This document shows positions 11,437 through 22,245 of a stretch of 64,000 nt of DNA, one piece after another. The DNA lies in assembly GCA_030867875.1 (NCBI GenBank), contig JAOWCC010001751.1, forward strand, positions 21,784,026 to 21,848,025. Reading direction: 5' to 3'. A program made the translations under genes and the position numbers. Positions within the stretch are counted from its first letter, which is position 1. The number at the start of each line of letters is the position of its first letter. The notes below the pieces were generated by a model that saw nothing but the letters and a program-made list of their open reading frames with translations, was not told the origin of the DNA and searched no databases. Source of the DNA: Actinernus sp. WN-2022. Lineage: Eukaryota > Cnidaria > Anthozoa > Actiniaria > Actinernidae.

Positions 11437-11583
11437 ATGTATTTATCATGGGGTACGTAACCCCGCCATTGGGGTGTACGTGTTGTTTTAGTAACAATAC
11501 ATCATTAGTGGTACATTACTATATAGTCTGATATGCGTAATGAACATTCATTCGAGTCCTACGTCCGCCGCTTCGCCTTCCAA
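11437..11583 (+). repeat. Terminal repeat X, copy 1
   Basis: Nearly identical to 14307-14453 over about 145 bp, ending GCCGCTTCGCCTTCCAAATT in both. The two copies diverge at once beyond that point. Confidence 0.85.
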
Positions 11584-11699
11584 ATTTTTTGAGTCAGTAC
11601 GCCGGGTTAGCTTCGACGTTTGCCTTTGTTTGAAGATTACTTTGACCAAAATCTGAACGTTTTGATTACTTAAGAAGATTTGTTGAGCAATACTGACTT

Positions 11700-12295
11700 A
11701 ATTGCTAAAAAGCCTTAAGAATTACCTGAAGTTTCTTTTGAATGTGAAGGCTACAAGAAACGATTCAAATTCCAGTCAATTCCAGTCTTCTGACAAATTA
11801 GCAATTAGCTTCCAAAGGTTTGTTTTAAGAGACGATTCAACGACATGGTCAAAACTAGTCAGTTGGATGCAAACTTTGATTCTGATATCAAAAACGCGAC
11901 AAGCTCTTCGGGTTAGCCGATAACTTCGTGCCTGGTTGGGATTTAGTGAACGAATAACTCTCAGACGAATTGACAAGTGATTCAGAAGACGAGACTGCAA
12001 CGCAACGCATTCGCAAGGCTGCATGAACCTGAGAAACTATGATTTTCAAGTGGAACCAACGCCAGTATCAGAAAAAGCCGTTAAACAGAGGCCCCAGTAC
12101 AAGCCTACTGCAACGTCCTATGTACTCCACCCAACTACATCCAAGCTTCAAGCCCATCTCTGGCTCCTTCAGGATCTGAGCAGCAGATCAGAGCAGAGCC
12201 AGGTGATATAATTGCTTTTTATGTGGGAAACAGGGTCATTTAGAAGTCTGACTGTATTCCACAGAATAAAACTTATAATCTCAGTTCATACAAGT
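11700..12295 (+). pseudogene. Decayed gag-like gene with CCHC zinc knuckle
   Basis: No single open frame spans this region, but fragments in shifting frames have a recognisable order. At about 11959-12025 an acidic stretch (SDELTSDSEDE) is followed by a basic one (QRIRKAA). Next come basic, proline-containing segments at about 12030-12190. At 12213-12255 there is a zinc knuckle with C-x2-C (CFLC), x4-H (GKQGH) and a final C that falls one base out of frame. This order resembles Gag proteins of DIRS/Ngaro-type retroelements of invertebrates. Several frameshifts and stops show the gene is dead. The assignment rests on pattern only; no reverse transcriptase is seen nearby. Confidence 0.4.
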
Positions 12296-12657
12296 ACTCG
12301 CTCTAGAACAGGAGGTAATCAAGAGTACCACGGGACCACAGTAATCCAAGTTAAGTAATTGATTGTTTGATTCTAAGTGGCGTCACTATTTAATCCGGCT
12401 GATTTTTTTAGGAAAAGGGAGTCAAAATTATTACCAAATTATTACCGCCTGAGTTTTGGGAGGTTTACCACGTTTAGATATTAGTGTATCTTGGTGACTG
12501 ATATGTTATACTGCAATACGGTTTTGGTGCCAATACCATTAAATCGTTAGGGGAACCAGTTTAACTCTGCCTCAGTAACATGCTAGATGAGATTTGAATT
12601 GATTTTTTTTCTTGTGGTACCGTTTCTATTACATGTCAGTGAACGTGGTTCCAGTAG

Positions 12658-13570
12658 GCCGATTGACTATGCTTTTTACATGGAGACGGGAGGAGTTCAG
12701 TAGTGCGGTACTAGAGGTCGGGAATTGACGGTAAATGATCCTTATAGGGACACGAGTTTTCAGATATACAGCGAAGTGGCCAAACATATGTTGCGTTTAT
12801 TTTCTAAATGTTTTATTGTATACCATGCACTTACAAATTATTGTTAATTTCTGCCTTGAAGTGCGTGATATATTCTAATATTCATACAAAGTAAATGTAT
12901 TTTGGGTATGTATCTCGGAGGGAATGTCGACTGACTGTTTTTCCACTTTGACTGACTGGGTGAGTTCAGTAGTGCGGTGTTAAAGATCAGAATTGACGCT
13001 GCCATAGCAACCAGTATCCTTATCACAGGCATACTAGTTCTTACATACAGCTAGTGGCTGAACACTATTAATATTACTTATTTTCTAAATTTCTGCTTTG
13101 TATCGGCACTTACATATGTTGTTAATTTATACCTAAAAGTGTGGTATATATTTAAGTTTATTTATATAATACAACGTAGTGTTTGTCGGGTGGTAATAAG
13201 AGCAATAAACGAAATTTGTCATGCATACCTCATGCAGATTGCCGATTAGCTATGCTTTTCACATTGAGATACTAAATTCCATTTCGATCTGTGATTTTAG
13301 CTGGGTCCTGGCTGTTTTTCAGGCCGTTAGTAATTCAGTGGATGAGTTCATTAGGGCGCTGCTTGAGGTCAGTCAATACACGTCAAGGGATCCTTATTAG
13401 GGACAAAGTTGTCTGATATACAGCCCAGAGACCAAACATATGATTTGTTTTATTTTCAAAAAATTCTGCTTTCTTTTACTTACAAATAATATAAATTTCT
13501 GTCTTGAAGTATGACATACACACGCGGTTAGTGTATGTTGGGTATGTATCTCGTACAGAATGCCGATTAG
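12658..13570 (+). repeat. Diverged tandem repeat, about 300-bp unit, three copies
   Basis: Copies start near 12658, 12925 and 13241. Each begins with a GCCGATT(A)G-CTATG-CTTTT(TC)AC phrase, then GAGTTCA-TAG-GCG, ATCCTTAT-GGGACA, CAAACATATG and ends with ACTTACAAAT and GTATGTATCTCG-type phrases. A fourth start (GCCGATTAGCTATG) occurs at about 13561. Divergence is high, so the duplication is old. No protein is encoded. Confidence 0.7.
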
Positions 13571-13697
13571 CTATGTTTTTGCCCTTTGGATTGGGAGAAG
13601 GAGATCTATTACGATCAGTTCGTTCAATAACTGTATATGTTTGACGTTTCGAATGATATCTCTTTGACCGAGAGAACAGTATTCCTTCAGTGGATGA

Positions 13698-13820
13698 TCA
13701 GTAGCTTGGAGGAATCTCGAAGCTGCAACATGAGAATTGTATATTGCCGAGTGGCATTGTGACAGCTAGTAGCTTTGAGGAATCTCAGAATTATATTGCC
13801 GAGTGTCATTGTTTCATCCA
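13698..13820 (+). repeat. Short tandem duplication, about 65 bp
   Basis: TAGCTT-GAGGAATCTC followed by TATATTGCCGAGTG-CATTGT occurs twice in direct order, at about 13703 and 13770. Confidence 0.65.
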
Positions 13821-14210
13821 TGCAAGAGGCTAGGGATGGACATGAACTGATCGGGTGATAACCGAATGGTACATACCCGGGCCGATTAGTTTCTTATTTT
13901 GAATTGATTGTGCGTATTATATATTTTTCTCTTGTTCTTTTAGGTGTTGTTGAATATCTTTTACCATCGATTCTCCGTTCCGCGCGACATGAACTCAAAG
14001 TATTGGTCCCAGATCTTTCAGATTCCAGATTAAGAATGGATTGCATAGCCCTAGAGCCGGAGACGCTTCCGCAGCTGCTAACGCTCTCACCGATAATTAT
14101 GAGACACGGACGACGGTGATCGGAGGAAGCTAAAGACTGCTACATCAAGGATAACGTTATCCGTTTCCTTGTCATTGGGTATTTAATTTAGTGTTCCCGT
14201 TCTTTACGTT

Positions 14211-14285
14211 CGCACGCGGTTCGTGTGGACACACCCCTATAAGTGGTTGTTTATTACATGATAAATGTTTTATGTTCGGTTGAGC
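14211..14285 (+). repeat. Terminal repeat Y, copy 1
   Basis: CGCACGCGGTTCGTGTGG through CATGATAAATGTTTTATG is nearly identical to 15721-15795. The sequences upstream of the two copies are unrelated. Confidence 0.85.
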
Positions 14286-14306
14286 GGGGAGCGAATTAGA
14301 ACATAA

Positions 14307-14453
14307 ATGTATTTATCATGGGTTACGTAACCCCGCCATTGGGGTGTACGTGTTGTTTTAGTAACAATACATCATTAGTGGTACATTACTATATAGTCTG
14401 ATATGCGTAATGAACATTCATTCGAGTCCTACGTCCGCCGCTTCGCCTTCCAA
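14307..14453 (+). repeat. Terminal repeat X, copy 2
   Basis: Second copy of the block at 11437-11583, starting only some 20 bp after the first Y block. Confidence 0.85.
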
Positions 14454-14552
14454 ATTAAATACCCAGTGAGCATAAGGTTATATATTTTCATAAATCCGTA
14501 TATGGTTTTAGTTCGAAACGAAGTTATGGTTTCAGTTACTAGATTTTTGTAG

Positions 14553-14720
14553 CAGCAAATGGCTCACCCGAGAGCAAGCCGTTGTTATTGAATTGCGAGG
14601 ATTCGGAGGTGGGAATGCTGTTGTCGGTATCTCAGTAAGATATGCATATGAGGCTAATGGCTCTCCCAAGAGCAAGCCGTTGTTACTAAATTGCCAGAAT
14701 TTAGAGGTAAGAATATATGG
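14553..14720 (+). repeat. Imperfect tandem duplication, about 100 bp
   Basis: The phrase AATGGCTC-CCC-AGAGCAAGCC, then GTTGTTA-T-AATTGC and a GAGGT(G/A)-GAAT run, occurs at about 14558 and again at about 14657. Frames that cross it (14593-14886, 14772-14978) have no recognisable domain. Confidence 0.65.
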
Positions 14721-14954
14721 CATTAGGCTAGGAGATGGTATAAGCACTAGTCATGACGTTAGGTCCAGAAAATGTTGTGTGAAGCAACCGGCTTCTTGTT
14801 TGTTTTCTTGTTTTTTGTTTGTTATATTTTCACAGTTCTGTACAGTTCTTCACTCTGGAGCAGAATATACGAAGGAGACGGACTGAGTTCTCAAGTTAAA
14901 GAGCCAAGTCTACTCGCTACCAACTACACTAGAAGCCAACCGAATATGTTTTCT

Positions 14955-15640
14955 GTTATGACTTCCAAAGATATGTAAACAGTTTGAATAATAAGCCTAT
15001 ATATACTATGTAACTCAAATTATTCTTACATAATCAAAATGCAAATTAAGGACTAAAGGACTTAATTATATATTACAATGTTTTAATTTATGTTTTTACA
15101 AACAGCGTTTTAAGTGCCCAATTCGTATTTGATAAGAGTACTATTTAGCTTTTGGCTTTAGCCCTCGGAGCCTAGTACGATTGCATTCGGCCGAGGAGTA
15201 CGTTTCCAGATTTTTTTCCACAGCAAGGTGGTTTTTATTTCTGGTTTTTCGTATCGGGCAACGTACATAAACCTAGATTATCTACGTTTAACAATCTAGA
15301 AACCACTGTCCAATTTAGCAATATTGCAGTCACGACTATTGTAACTTATGAAGATTGAATGACTGAATCTGTATTAGTCACATGTTATATATATACAACC
15401 TATTATTTATTAAGCTTTGCTTAATGTTATAAATTGTTGGAAGAAGTGTAATTAACATCGTAGGTGCTTTGTTCAACCTGAAGATAGTTTTAGTTAGATT
15501 TCCAAGGTATGTAAACAGTCCTATTTGAACAATAAGCCTGTAATATAAGTGTCCGGCTCAGCATTATTGCAGTCGTAACTATTGTCAGTAACATTATGAA
15601 GATTGACTAATTAAGTGGTGCGTTGTATTAGTCGCTTCCG
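14955..15640 (+). repeat. Diverged duplication inside the second element
   Basis: TATGTAAACAGT...GAA-AATAAGCCT near 14973 recurs near 15510, and ATTGCAGTC-ACTATTGT then ATGAAGATTGA near 15323 recurs near 15565. The copies are old and interrupted. Confidence 0.45.
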
Positions 15641-15720
15641 GTACAACCTATACCTCCAATTGCTCTAGATTACAACTTATCATCGTGTATAGTTGAAGTT
15701 ATGATAGTTAATAAAGAGGG

Positions 15721-15795
15721 CGCACGCGGTTCGTGTGGACACACCCCTATAAGTGGTTGCTTATTACATGATAAATGTTTTATGTTTTTCGGTTC
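15721..15795 (+). repeat. Terminal repeat Y, copy 2
   Basis: Matches 14211-14285 and closes the composite element; the flank beyond GGTT is unrelated. Confidence 0.85.
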
Positions 15796-15800
15796 ATGTT

Positions 15801-17629
15801 ATTAAGTAATAAAAATTCCAGAGAGGAGGGGGGGTTGCTGTAATACAAACAAGGCATTCTGGAGGGGTGGGGGATTACAACTTAAACCCTGGTATTGGAA
15901 AATCCTGGGGTGGGGGTCTAAGATAAATCCCTTCCATGAGAGGGGTATGGATATTTTCTGGAACCACACAAAACAAATACATTAAATTGATGGGAAATGT
16001 AAAAATTGAGTTCAGCTCTATGGTTTACCAGTCATGCACAGTTTGCACAAAAACAGCTCTCACATTGATTGGACAGTCTATGCATGAATAGAGAAATTGG
16101 ACATTTCGTATGAAACTGGGATAGGGAAAGTCAGTGACCAGTTGAAACCTCCCACCACACTAGCATAGTGCTTGTTGGTTACAGAACTGACAATTATTAA
16201 AACAACAGCATCTGTATCTGTGATACAAGAGTATCTGTGATATGGCCATTGATGTTTTATTAATCAACAGTATCTGTATATCCGATACAACACTGATGTT
16301 TTATAAATTAGTGTTGTATCAAATATACAAACACTGATGTTTTATTAAGTCAGTTCTGTATCAAACAAACAGTAAGTGTGGACTGTAAAGGGAAAATGCT
16401 ATTTAAATAAAATAAAAAAGCCCCCCCCCCCTTCATGAATGAAAGTAAAACTTAGATGACCCCCTATAAAATTGCTCAAAACCTTATTGACCCCCCCCCC
16501 AAAAAAAAAAAGATAGAAAGAATGCAAACTGCATACATGTAATCTATTAAATTTACTATTAATGTTTCTAGATTTATGGTATTTTCCATGATACATTACC
16601 TTTGTTTAGTACAAAACATACGTATACATATATTCTTCTGGAAATCTCTAACCTCCTTCCAAGATGGGTACTTGAAATTGTACTGTTGATTTGTGCATTA
16701 TATTGCATTCTAGTGCATCATATTGCATTGCTCCATAGTCTAAAATAAATAAATACATGAAAAAGAGCTCGGCATTCGCATATAATTAATCTCCTGGACA
16801 CCAATACCTTATCTGTCCTATGGGGATGTCCCTTTGATCATGAGCTTACAAGGCATTAATCCCGCCACGCTTGCCCAAAATAAAGTACGTTTTACAGGCC
16901 TAAATAGTCGCTGAATAACTCTAACCTTAATCCCAAACACGTTCTAACGGTTTTCTATGGTTATATAAAAGCGAACAAACATCGAGTGGCCGATAATAGG
17001 TATTGCTTGGCCGATAGTGTTTTTTTCTGGCCGATAGTAGGCTTGTCAACAACGGACATGTTCAGTCGAACATAGTGAAACTCGTGAAACTCGACAGGAA
17101 CTGTCACAACTACTAAAGACACGAAGAAAGAAAAACATTGGCAATAGCCCTCTTCGTTATACGACTAGTAGCGATCAAAGTAAACTGGTCAATAATACTA
17201 ATAGGTTAAATTAGAAACGAAAATCGCCGAAAATTTAGCAGTCTCAAGGTAGCTTTTGTGTGTGTTTACCTCGCGGTACCGCCATGGTTTCTCGGCAAAA
17301 ACGTAGCTCGTTCCAAAGGATATGGGAGGCAAACGAGAAACTAAAGGTTGTCATTTTTGGATAAATTCTCGCACCTACGCAAAAGGGGAGACTCGTGAAA
17401 GAGCACTAAAAAACTTCCCGAAAACTCGAATGAAGCCGTTATTTGAAGCAATATAAACGCAGTGGAATTAAGCCAAGATGAAAGTTTATCTCACCTTCGG
17501 TTACACGAGTGAAATCTGGCTAAGAAAAATGAACGTGAGAAACTCAAAAAGACACCAAATGCTAGAGCTCCGCACACATCGACTGCATGTGACGACTGAC
17601 TTGAAAAGTCAATTTCAACCATGATCCTT
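15801..17629. other. Non-coding stretch with homopolymer tracts
   Basis: Purine-rich G-tract sequence lies at 15820-15960. GATGTTTTAT(T/A)A phrases recur at about 16250-16345 with TGTATC-type spacers, a degraded short repeat. C-runs occur near 16420-16431, and a C-run followed by an A-run at 16490-16511. No gene is supported in 16,500-17,629. Confidence 0.45.
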
Positions 17630-18205
17630 TGCGACGCGTGATCACCCTACTCTGGGCTGGTGGGATTCGGCCACTGATTGGCTAGACATTTTGCGCACGC
17701 TGATTGGAGAATTTTGAATAGCGCGTGCATTTTTGATTTGAAAAATGAACTGGTGATGTCGTCTTTCGCATTGCGCGTTCAAAATTCGTCGAAAACAGAT
17801 AGAAATGCATCAGAACTTAGCGTTTTTGCCTTTTTTAATACTCACTTCGCAACTGGGTACAAGTAGAATCATGTACGGTTGGAATTCATTGGGATCACAC
17901 TTCAACTGCTAACCGTTCTTCAGCGATGATGAATCCAAGATGGCGGATGTGCTTCAAAATATGCCCATATATTGGGCATATTTTGGGGTCACATGACCAG
18001 CCTGTACCAGGGGCACTTTCGACGCCATCTTTGATTAGGCGCGTAAAGACCCCTGGGAACGAGGTTGTGAATATGATTATTTTCATATTCACCTCCGAGC
18101 AAAGCAGCGATCATCTCGCGCGAGTGTTTGTCCATTTGACAGAAAATAAAATAACTATTTGGTGCTGGCTATTCACCTGGAGTGTGGTATATACAAGCGG
18201 CTCGG
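17630..18205 (-). repeat. Dispersed repeat, long copy (inverse of 6045-6310)
   Basis: The right part (CTTTCGACGCCATCTTTGAT, GGCGCGTAAAGACC, CCTGGGAACGAGGTTGT, then GTGTGGTATATAC) and the left part (GACGCGTGATCACCC) are inverse matches to the copy at 6045-6310. The extra middle includes the perfect hairpin CAAAATATGCCCA-TATAT-TGGGCATATTTTG at about 17955-17985. The frames at 17926-18240 (plus) and 17895-18092 (minus) overlap the repeat and are not supported as genes. Confidence 0.6.
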
Positions 18206-18245
18206 CAAATATCCACCACTATTCACCTCCACTTCGGTGAATAAT

Positions 18246-18884
18246 TGTTAATTATAATCAATTCAAAGGGCATTTTGCGGAGTAAAATGGTTCATTCTGC
18301 GGGTTTAAATGTATTTACTCGAGGCGCTGCCATTGCATTGAGCGCAAGATTTTACCAGAAAAATGGAAGGAAAGCCAAATGAATTACTCACAGTCTTCTC
18401 ATTTGGATGACAAAGATTTTAATAGAATGGAAGAGTCAAAGCCGGAAAATACTAAGAAAACAAACCGGTGCGGGGAGTGAATTTTTTTACTGAGTGGTGT
18501 CGTGCAATTTGACCCATGTAAGTGGATTCATTTTCGTTTTCAGCCATGTTTTTAGAAAATGCCCCTTGAATTGATTATACTGGTAATAGTAAGAAATCAG
18601 TAGGGAGCACTCGAGCGAAGCATCACGGAGACGTTAGGTTCCCTTTTTATACACCTTTCCTACATTCCATACAGGAATGCTCCGACTTAAAAAGAACTAA
18701 CTAAAACCCTATCCCTGAAACATAAAAAATACCCTAACCGGCCAGTAAACAAGATCTCGCCCACCTAGAGCTAGGGTTGTCAAAATGTCCTCAAGAAAAT
18801 GGTGAGGAAAAATAATTTGAGAGATTTTCTTCTATTTTTGGCCAATCAGAGGTCGGATCATTCCGGCTGTATTTAGTCACGTGT
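18246..18884. other. Non-coding stretch, nothing recognised
   Basis: No open frame of note, RNA motif or repeat that I can support. Confidence 0.45.
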
Positions 18885-18959
18885 CCTTTCCCTCGCGGCG
18901 GCCATCTTGGAATAAACCTATTGTTTTAAATGCTTACCCAGCCTCGGTTAAATTATAAG

Positions 18960-19054
18960 TTATACCATGGCATTTCGGGGTATTAGTGATTTAAATTGCC
19001 CGGGGGCTCTCGGGGCAATTTAAATCACTAATACCCCGAAATGCCATGGTATAA
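18960..19054. repeat. Perfect 42-bp inverted repeat
   Basis: The arm TTATACCATGGCATTTCGGG... at 18960-19001 is exactly repeated in inverse at 19013-19054, with an 11-base spacer. A transcript would fold into a stable hairpin. Confidence 0.92.
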
Positions 19055-19541
19055 GTTTGTTATACCATGATCGCCGAGGAACGGAACAAATCTCTGAGAA
19101 GTTTAGTTTTCTCAGTCTGCCGAAACTAAAGACGTCGCAGTCGAGTTGCTTTCGAAAACGTTTTGTTTAATGCTTGACTGAGCGCCATTGATTAAACGAC
19201 CCTGGCTTCCCCTGGGGAAAAGCGTGTTGTTTTTGAGAAGAATAACACTAAAATACAATGTAATTATGCGGTTGACTAAATATTCAAAGAGCATGAATGA
19301 TTTTAATTACGTCACGTTTATGGTTTTAAGTATCCCACATGGAAGAAGCGGGTTTGAGAAATTAAGAGAAGAATATGAAGATTGAAATAGGTCATCCCAC
19401 ATGGATTACATTGAAGGTTATGATGAAGACAGATCAGTTTGGATTCAGTATTTTTCATCCGGGAGCGTAGGGCTAGTCGTGCCAGAGGGGAGCAGGAGTT
19501 GATGCTTTTGACCTTCTCACTTCCAGCCTGCATTCTCTTCT

Positions 19542-19659
19542 AATTTTCCCACATTACGCATGCAGGGGAAATTTAGAAATATGCATTGTCTCGAAATTTC
19601 CCGGCGGGAAATTTTGAAACAATGCATATTTCTAAATATCCCTGCCATCAGGGAAAATT
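19542..19659. repeat. Imperfect hairpin, arms about 58 bp
   Basis: AATTTTCCC, GCAGGG, ATTTAGAAATATGCATTGT and AAATTTCCCG on the left are matched inversely by GGGAAATTT, ACAATGCATATTTCTAAAT, CCCTGC and GGGAAAATT on the right. Confidence 0.85.
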
Positions 19660-19710
19660 AGTGGTTTAAATGTGCCTCGGAGAACAAAAGAATCCGAGGC
19701 TACCATGGTA

Positions 19711-19998
19711 TAACCATAGTTAATAGAGTGGAATGGTTAGGAAACTCAGGGACCTTCTTTGTTATATGTCTTTGTTAGCTTTTTTCAACCACCACCGCGC
19801 ACAAAACACAATAGAAATTCCAACATGTTAATCAATCAGCCAATAGAAACGTGCGAGTTCAGTCGTTCAGGGAACGCTAATGAACTATGATCGTGCAATC
19901 TTTTGTCTTACCCCTTCCAACCTAAATCGCAGCGCCTTTGTTAGCCCTTTTGAAGTTTGCCGGGTTTCCTAACCATTCCACTCTATTAACTATGGTTA
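19711..19998. mobile_element. Small TA-flanked MITE, about 284 bp
   Basis: Inverted ends of about 34 bp (ACCATAGTTAATAGAGTGG... from 19713, ...CCACTCTATTAACTATGGT to 19996) are flanked on each side by TA. TA target duplication is typical of Tc1/mariner-derived elements. The interior has no frame. Confidence 0.7.
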
Positions 19999-20070
19999 AA
20001 CACGTTGAGACCCAGGCTGGGTAAGCATTAATAATAGGTTTATTCCAAGATGGCCGCCGCGTTGGAAAGG

Positions 20071-20454
20071 TTTATACCGGGACTTCGTGTATAATTACAA
20101 TCCACGTACCGAAAAAGATGACGAAAAACAACTTTAAATCGTTTAAAAATCGCGGAAGAGGGGTTTTAAATCTTAAAAACAAGCAAGTACAAATGCTGTT
20201 GCCGATCCAGTTAGCGAAGAGAATAGAGGATTTCTACGTGTTATTTTGACCGTGTTAGGTTCGCAAGGGATTATGGTCCAATGTGCAGCCGCCATCTTTG
20301 CTTTTTCAGTACGGTGGATTTCGTTTCTGTATTCCGGCTTTTGTGGAAAAATCAATAAAGTATTGCAATATTTCAGTTGAAACGTAAGCAATATGTAAAA
20401 AACAAAACGGATGAATAGACTTGATCCGTAGAAAAATGTTGCTGTTAATATTTA
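20071..20454. other. Non-coding stretch, nothing recognised
   Basis: Minus-strand frames at 20173-20391 and 20306-20518 overlap each other and show no domain. Confidence 0.4.
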
Positions 20455-21600
20455 TAAAACAAGAGGCCCTGAGTGGCCTTAACTCGGGCCACCTAGGAAT
20501 AAGTAGCCTGCACAGCAAGAGCAGGGATTCCCCCTCTCCCCATTTCCCCTGCGCTTGCTATGCAGGCTAAGGAATAGATGAACACATGTAGCTAGTTCAT
20601 GGAGTTCTAGCATATTTTGATGTCCTACATGGTTTGTGCTAGGGGAGCCGGATAGCTTGATAGTTCTCCAGAGGATTCAGTGCTTTGTTTTCCAATTATA
20701 GAAATTGGTACATTTCATTCATCTTGGGATAAAGAAAAACAAAAAAGCATTACTCAAGGGAAACGTCAGGTGGTCTGAAATGGGACACAGCAGGCAAGCT
20801 GACTAGATTTATTGATTCACTACTCGTGCTTGTGATCATTTATATATAATGGATGGACCTTTTGCAGGAATGTAATCACATGGTTGTACTAGATGGCAAA
20901 CAATTCTTAATTCATACATATTTAAAAGGCACTTGTACAAAATCGGTAGTGTTATTAGCAAAACCTGTTTGTAAATGCTATTTTCCACATCCAATCGATT
21001 GTCAATCTTTCTAAAACAGCATTTTTAAAGATAGCTTGCCATCCAGCATCCATGGCAACATCTTTCCAATGGAGATTGCAAGCTCAATTCATTTGTTAAC
21101 AAAGTATTATACCAGCACCTGCCCGTTTCCTGAAAAAGGCCTATTACATGTACAACTGCATGCTCCCAGTAATTATAATAAATCGACTTCACATAACCCT
21201 GTCTATGAACTTAACTTGCTCAAAAATATTACAATATTGAGGTTTTTGTTTTTGTATTTTAGAAAGCAATTCTTTTTAGCAAGGTTTACCAACCCCAAGG
21301 TTTACCATTTTTAGAAATCATTGCTTTTCAGATGGATTCATGGACTAATATTATTTTTAACTTCACTGTCCAATTACAGTTGCTATTATATTGTAGCATA
21401 CATGTAAAATTTCCTTTAGCTAATAGCTATATCCCTTGTGAATATTTAGGGATGTGTCGTTCTAAATGTGAAATAAAGTCATCTTAGACCTGCATGCAGT
21501 TTTATTTTCGAGTAGAGTGGTGACTATTCAAATAATTATAGTGCTAGTGTTCAATTTCTTCATCTTAATTGAATGAGGCTGAAATTGATAACGAAACGTG
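20455..21600 (+). repeat. Dispersed repeat family, copy 2
   Basis: Diverged copy of 7545-8430: AACAAGAGGCCCTGAGTGGC at 20458, ATGGAGTTCTAGCAT near 20608, GTTTGTGCTAG near 20630, GTGAAATAAAGTCATCT near 21467 and GTGCTAGTG near 21540. It is longer than copy 1 and carries a small hairpin insertion at 20506-20568. Open frames in it (for example 21036-21314) are not conserved in copy 1. Confidence 0.6.
20506..20568. mobile_element. Small hairpin insertion
   Basis: TAGCCTGCACAGCAAG-GCAGGG and its inverse CCCTGCGCTTGCTATGCAGGCTA enclose a C-rich loop. The hairpin interrupts the dispersed repeat just after its first conserved block and is absent from the other copy, so it is a later insertion. Confidence 0.65.
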
Positions 21601-21630
21601 ATTTCCACTAGTTTTTTCCCCAATCACTTG

Positions 21631-21742
21631 GAGGTAGGTACTTCATATATCGTTAAATAGAAACTAATAGAACGTATACAAACCAAGAATATAAGATATT
21701 AGTGCTTGGGACATTTCATTTAACGATATATGAAGTACCTAG
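21631..21742. repeat. Imperfect hairpin, arms about 27 bp
   Basis: AGGTAGGTACTTCATATATC...TTAAAT (21631-21657) is repeated inversely as ATTTAACGATATATGAAGTACCTAGG (21717-21742). It could be a MITE remnant; nothing shows that it is transcribed. Confidence 0.65.
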
Positions 21743-21798
21743 GCACTTGGATGCCGACGCTGGCCTAGAACAAAGGAAACGGCTGCGAGGAAGACTAG

Positions 21799-22245
21799 GC
21801 CATTTACTGCTATATCAGGAACACCCAACGGTAAAACGTCATAAAAACAAACATTCTGATGTTTTTATAACAAATCAGATGTATTTAAACATATTTAAGG
21901 GAATTGTTTTTCAGCTGGCAGACGAACAGCTGTTCTGCAGCGCCAGCCAGCCAGCCTAAAGTTCATGAAGAATTTCTAAATTTCCCAGCTGAAATATTTA
22001 AGTGCAGAATTTGCCAGCAGCAAAAATATCGCTCTGTTATATTATTATTATGTAATTATATCGGACTGCAGAATTTACCAGCTGACAAATATCGCTCCGT
22101 TATATTATTATTTAGTATCAGACTGCAGAATTTGCCAGCCAAGAAATTCCAAAGTGCAGAATTTGCCAGCCGAGTGGCCCAGAAGAACAGTTATTTTGCA
22201 GAACAGTTCGTTGGGTGTTCCTGCTATATGGTGCCATTACTTTTA
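21799..22245. mobile_element. Inverted-repeat element with internal repeats
   Basis: GGCCATTTACTGCTATATCA then GGAACACCCAAC (21799-21831) is matched inversely by GTTGGGTGTTCC then TGCTATATGG (about 22209-22232). Between the ends, TGCAGAATTT(G/A)CCAGC occurs four times (about 22003-22170), each followed by an AT-rich spacer with ATATCGCTC-GTTATATTATT in two of them. The 120-codon frame at 21904-22266 reads through these repeats and is not a supported gene. Confidence 0.6.

Larger units (their letters stand above)
11437..15800 (+). mobile_element. Composite element with repeated termini (X...Y X...Y)
   Basis: A roughly 145-bp block X (from about 11437 and again from about 14307, starting ATGTATTTATCATGG) and a roughly 75-bp block Y (14211 and 15721, starting CGCACGCGGTTCGTGTGG) alternate X-Y-X-Y. 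X begins with ATTTATCATG and Y ends with CATGATAAAT, so the outer ends are inverted. Two readings fit: two related elements side by side with different interiors (11437-14285 and 14307-15795), or one retroelement with split direct repeats. The first interior holds a gag-like remnant, which favours a retroelement; the 1.26-kb gap between the second X and second Y does not fit the textbook split layout. Confidence 0.55.
18885..20070. mobile_element. Nested inverted-repeat element, about 1.2 kb
   Basis: Outer ends of about 60 bp are inverted copies: CCTTTCC-CGCGGCGGCC, ATCTTGGAATAAACCTATT and TGCTTACCCAGCCT at 18885-18946, inverted at 20013-20070. Inside are a near-perfect hairpin (18960-19054), a second hairpin (19542-19659) and a smaller TA-flanked inverted-repeat element (19711-19998). 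The frames at 19112-19533 are short and without domains. The structure suggests a foldback element colonised by, or built from, smaller MITEs. Confidence 0.65.

Noticed and set aside
18960..19054. microRNA precursor
   Set aside because: The arms are perfectly paired over 42 bp and lie within a nested foldback element; animal miRNA precursors are usually imperfect. No evidence of transcription.
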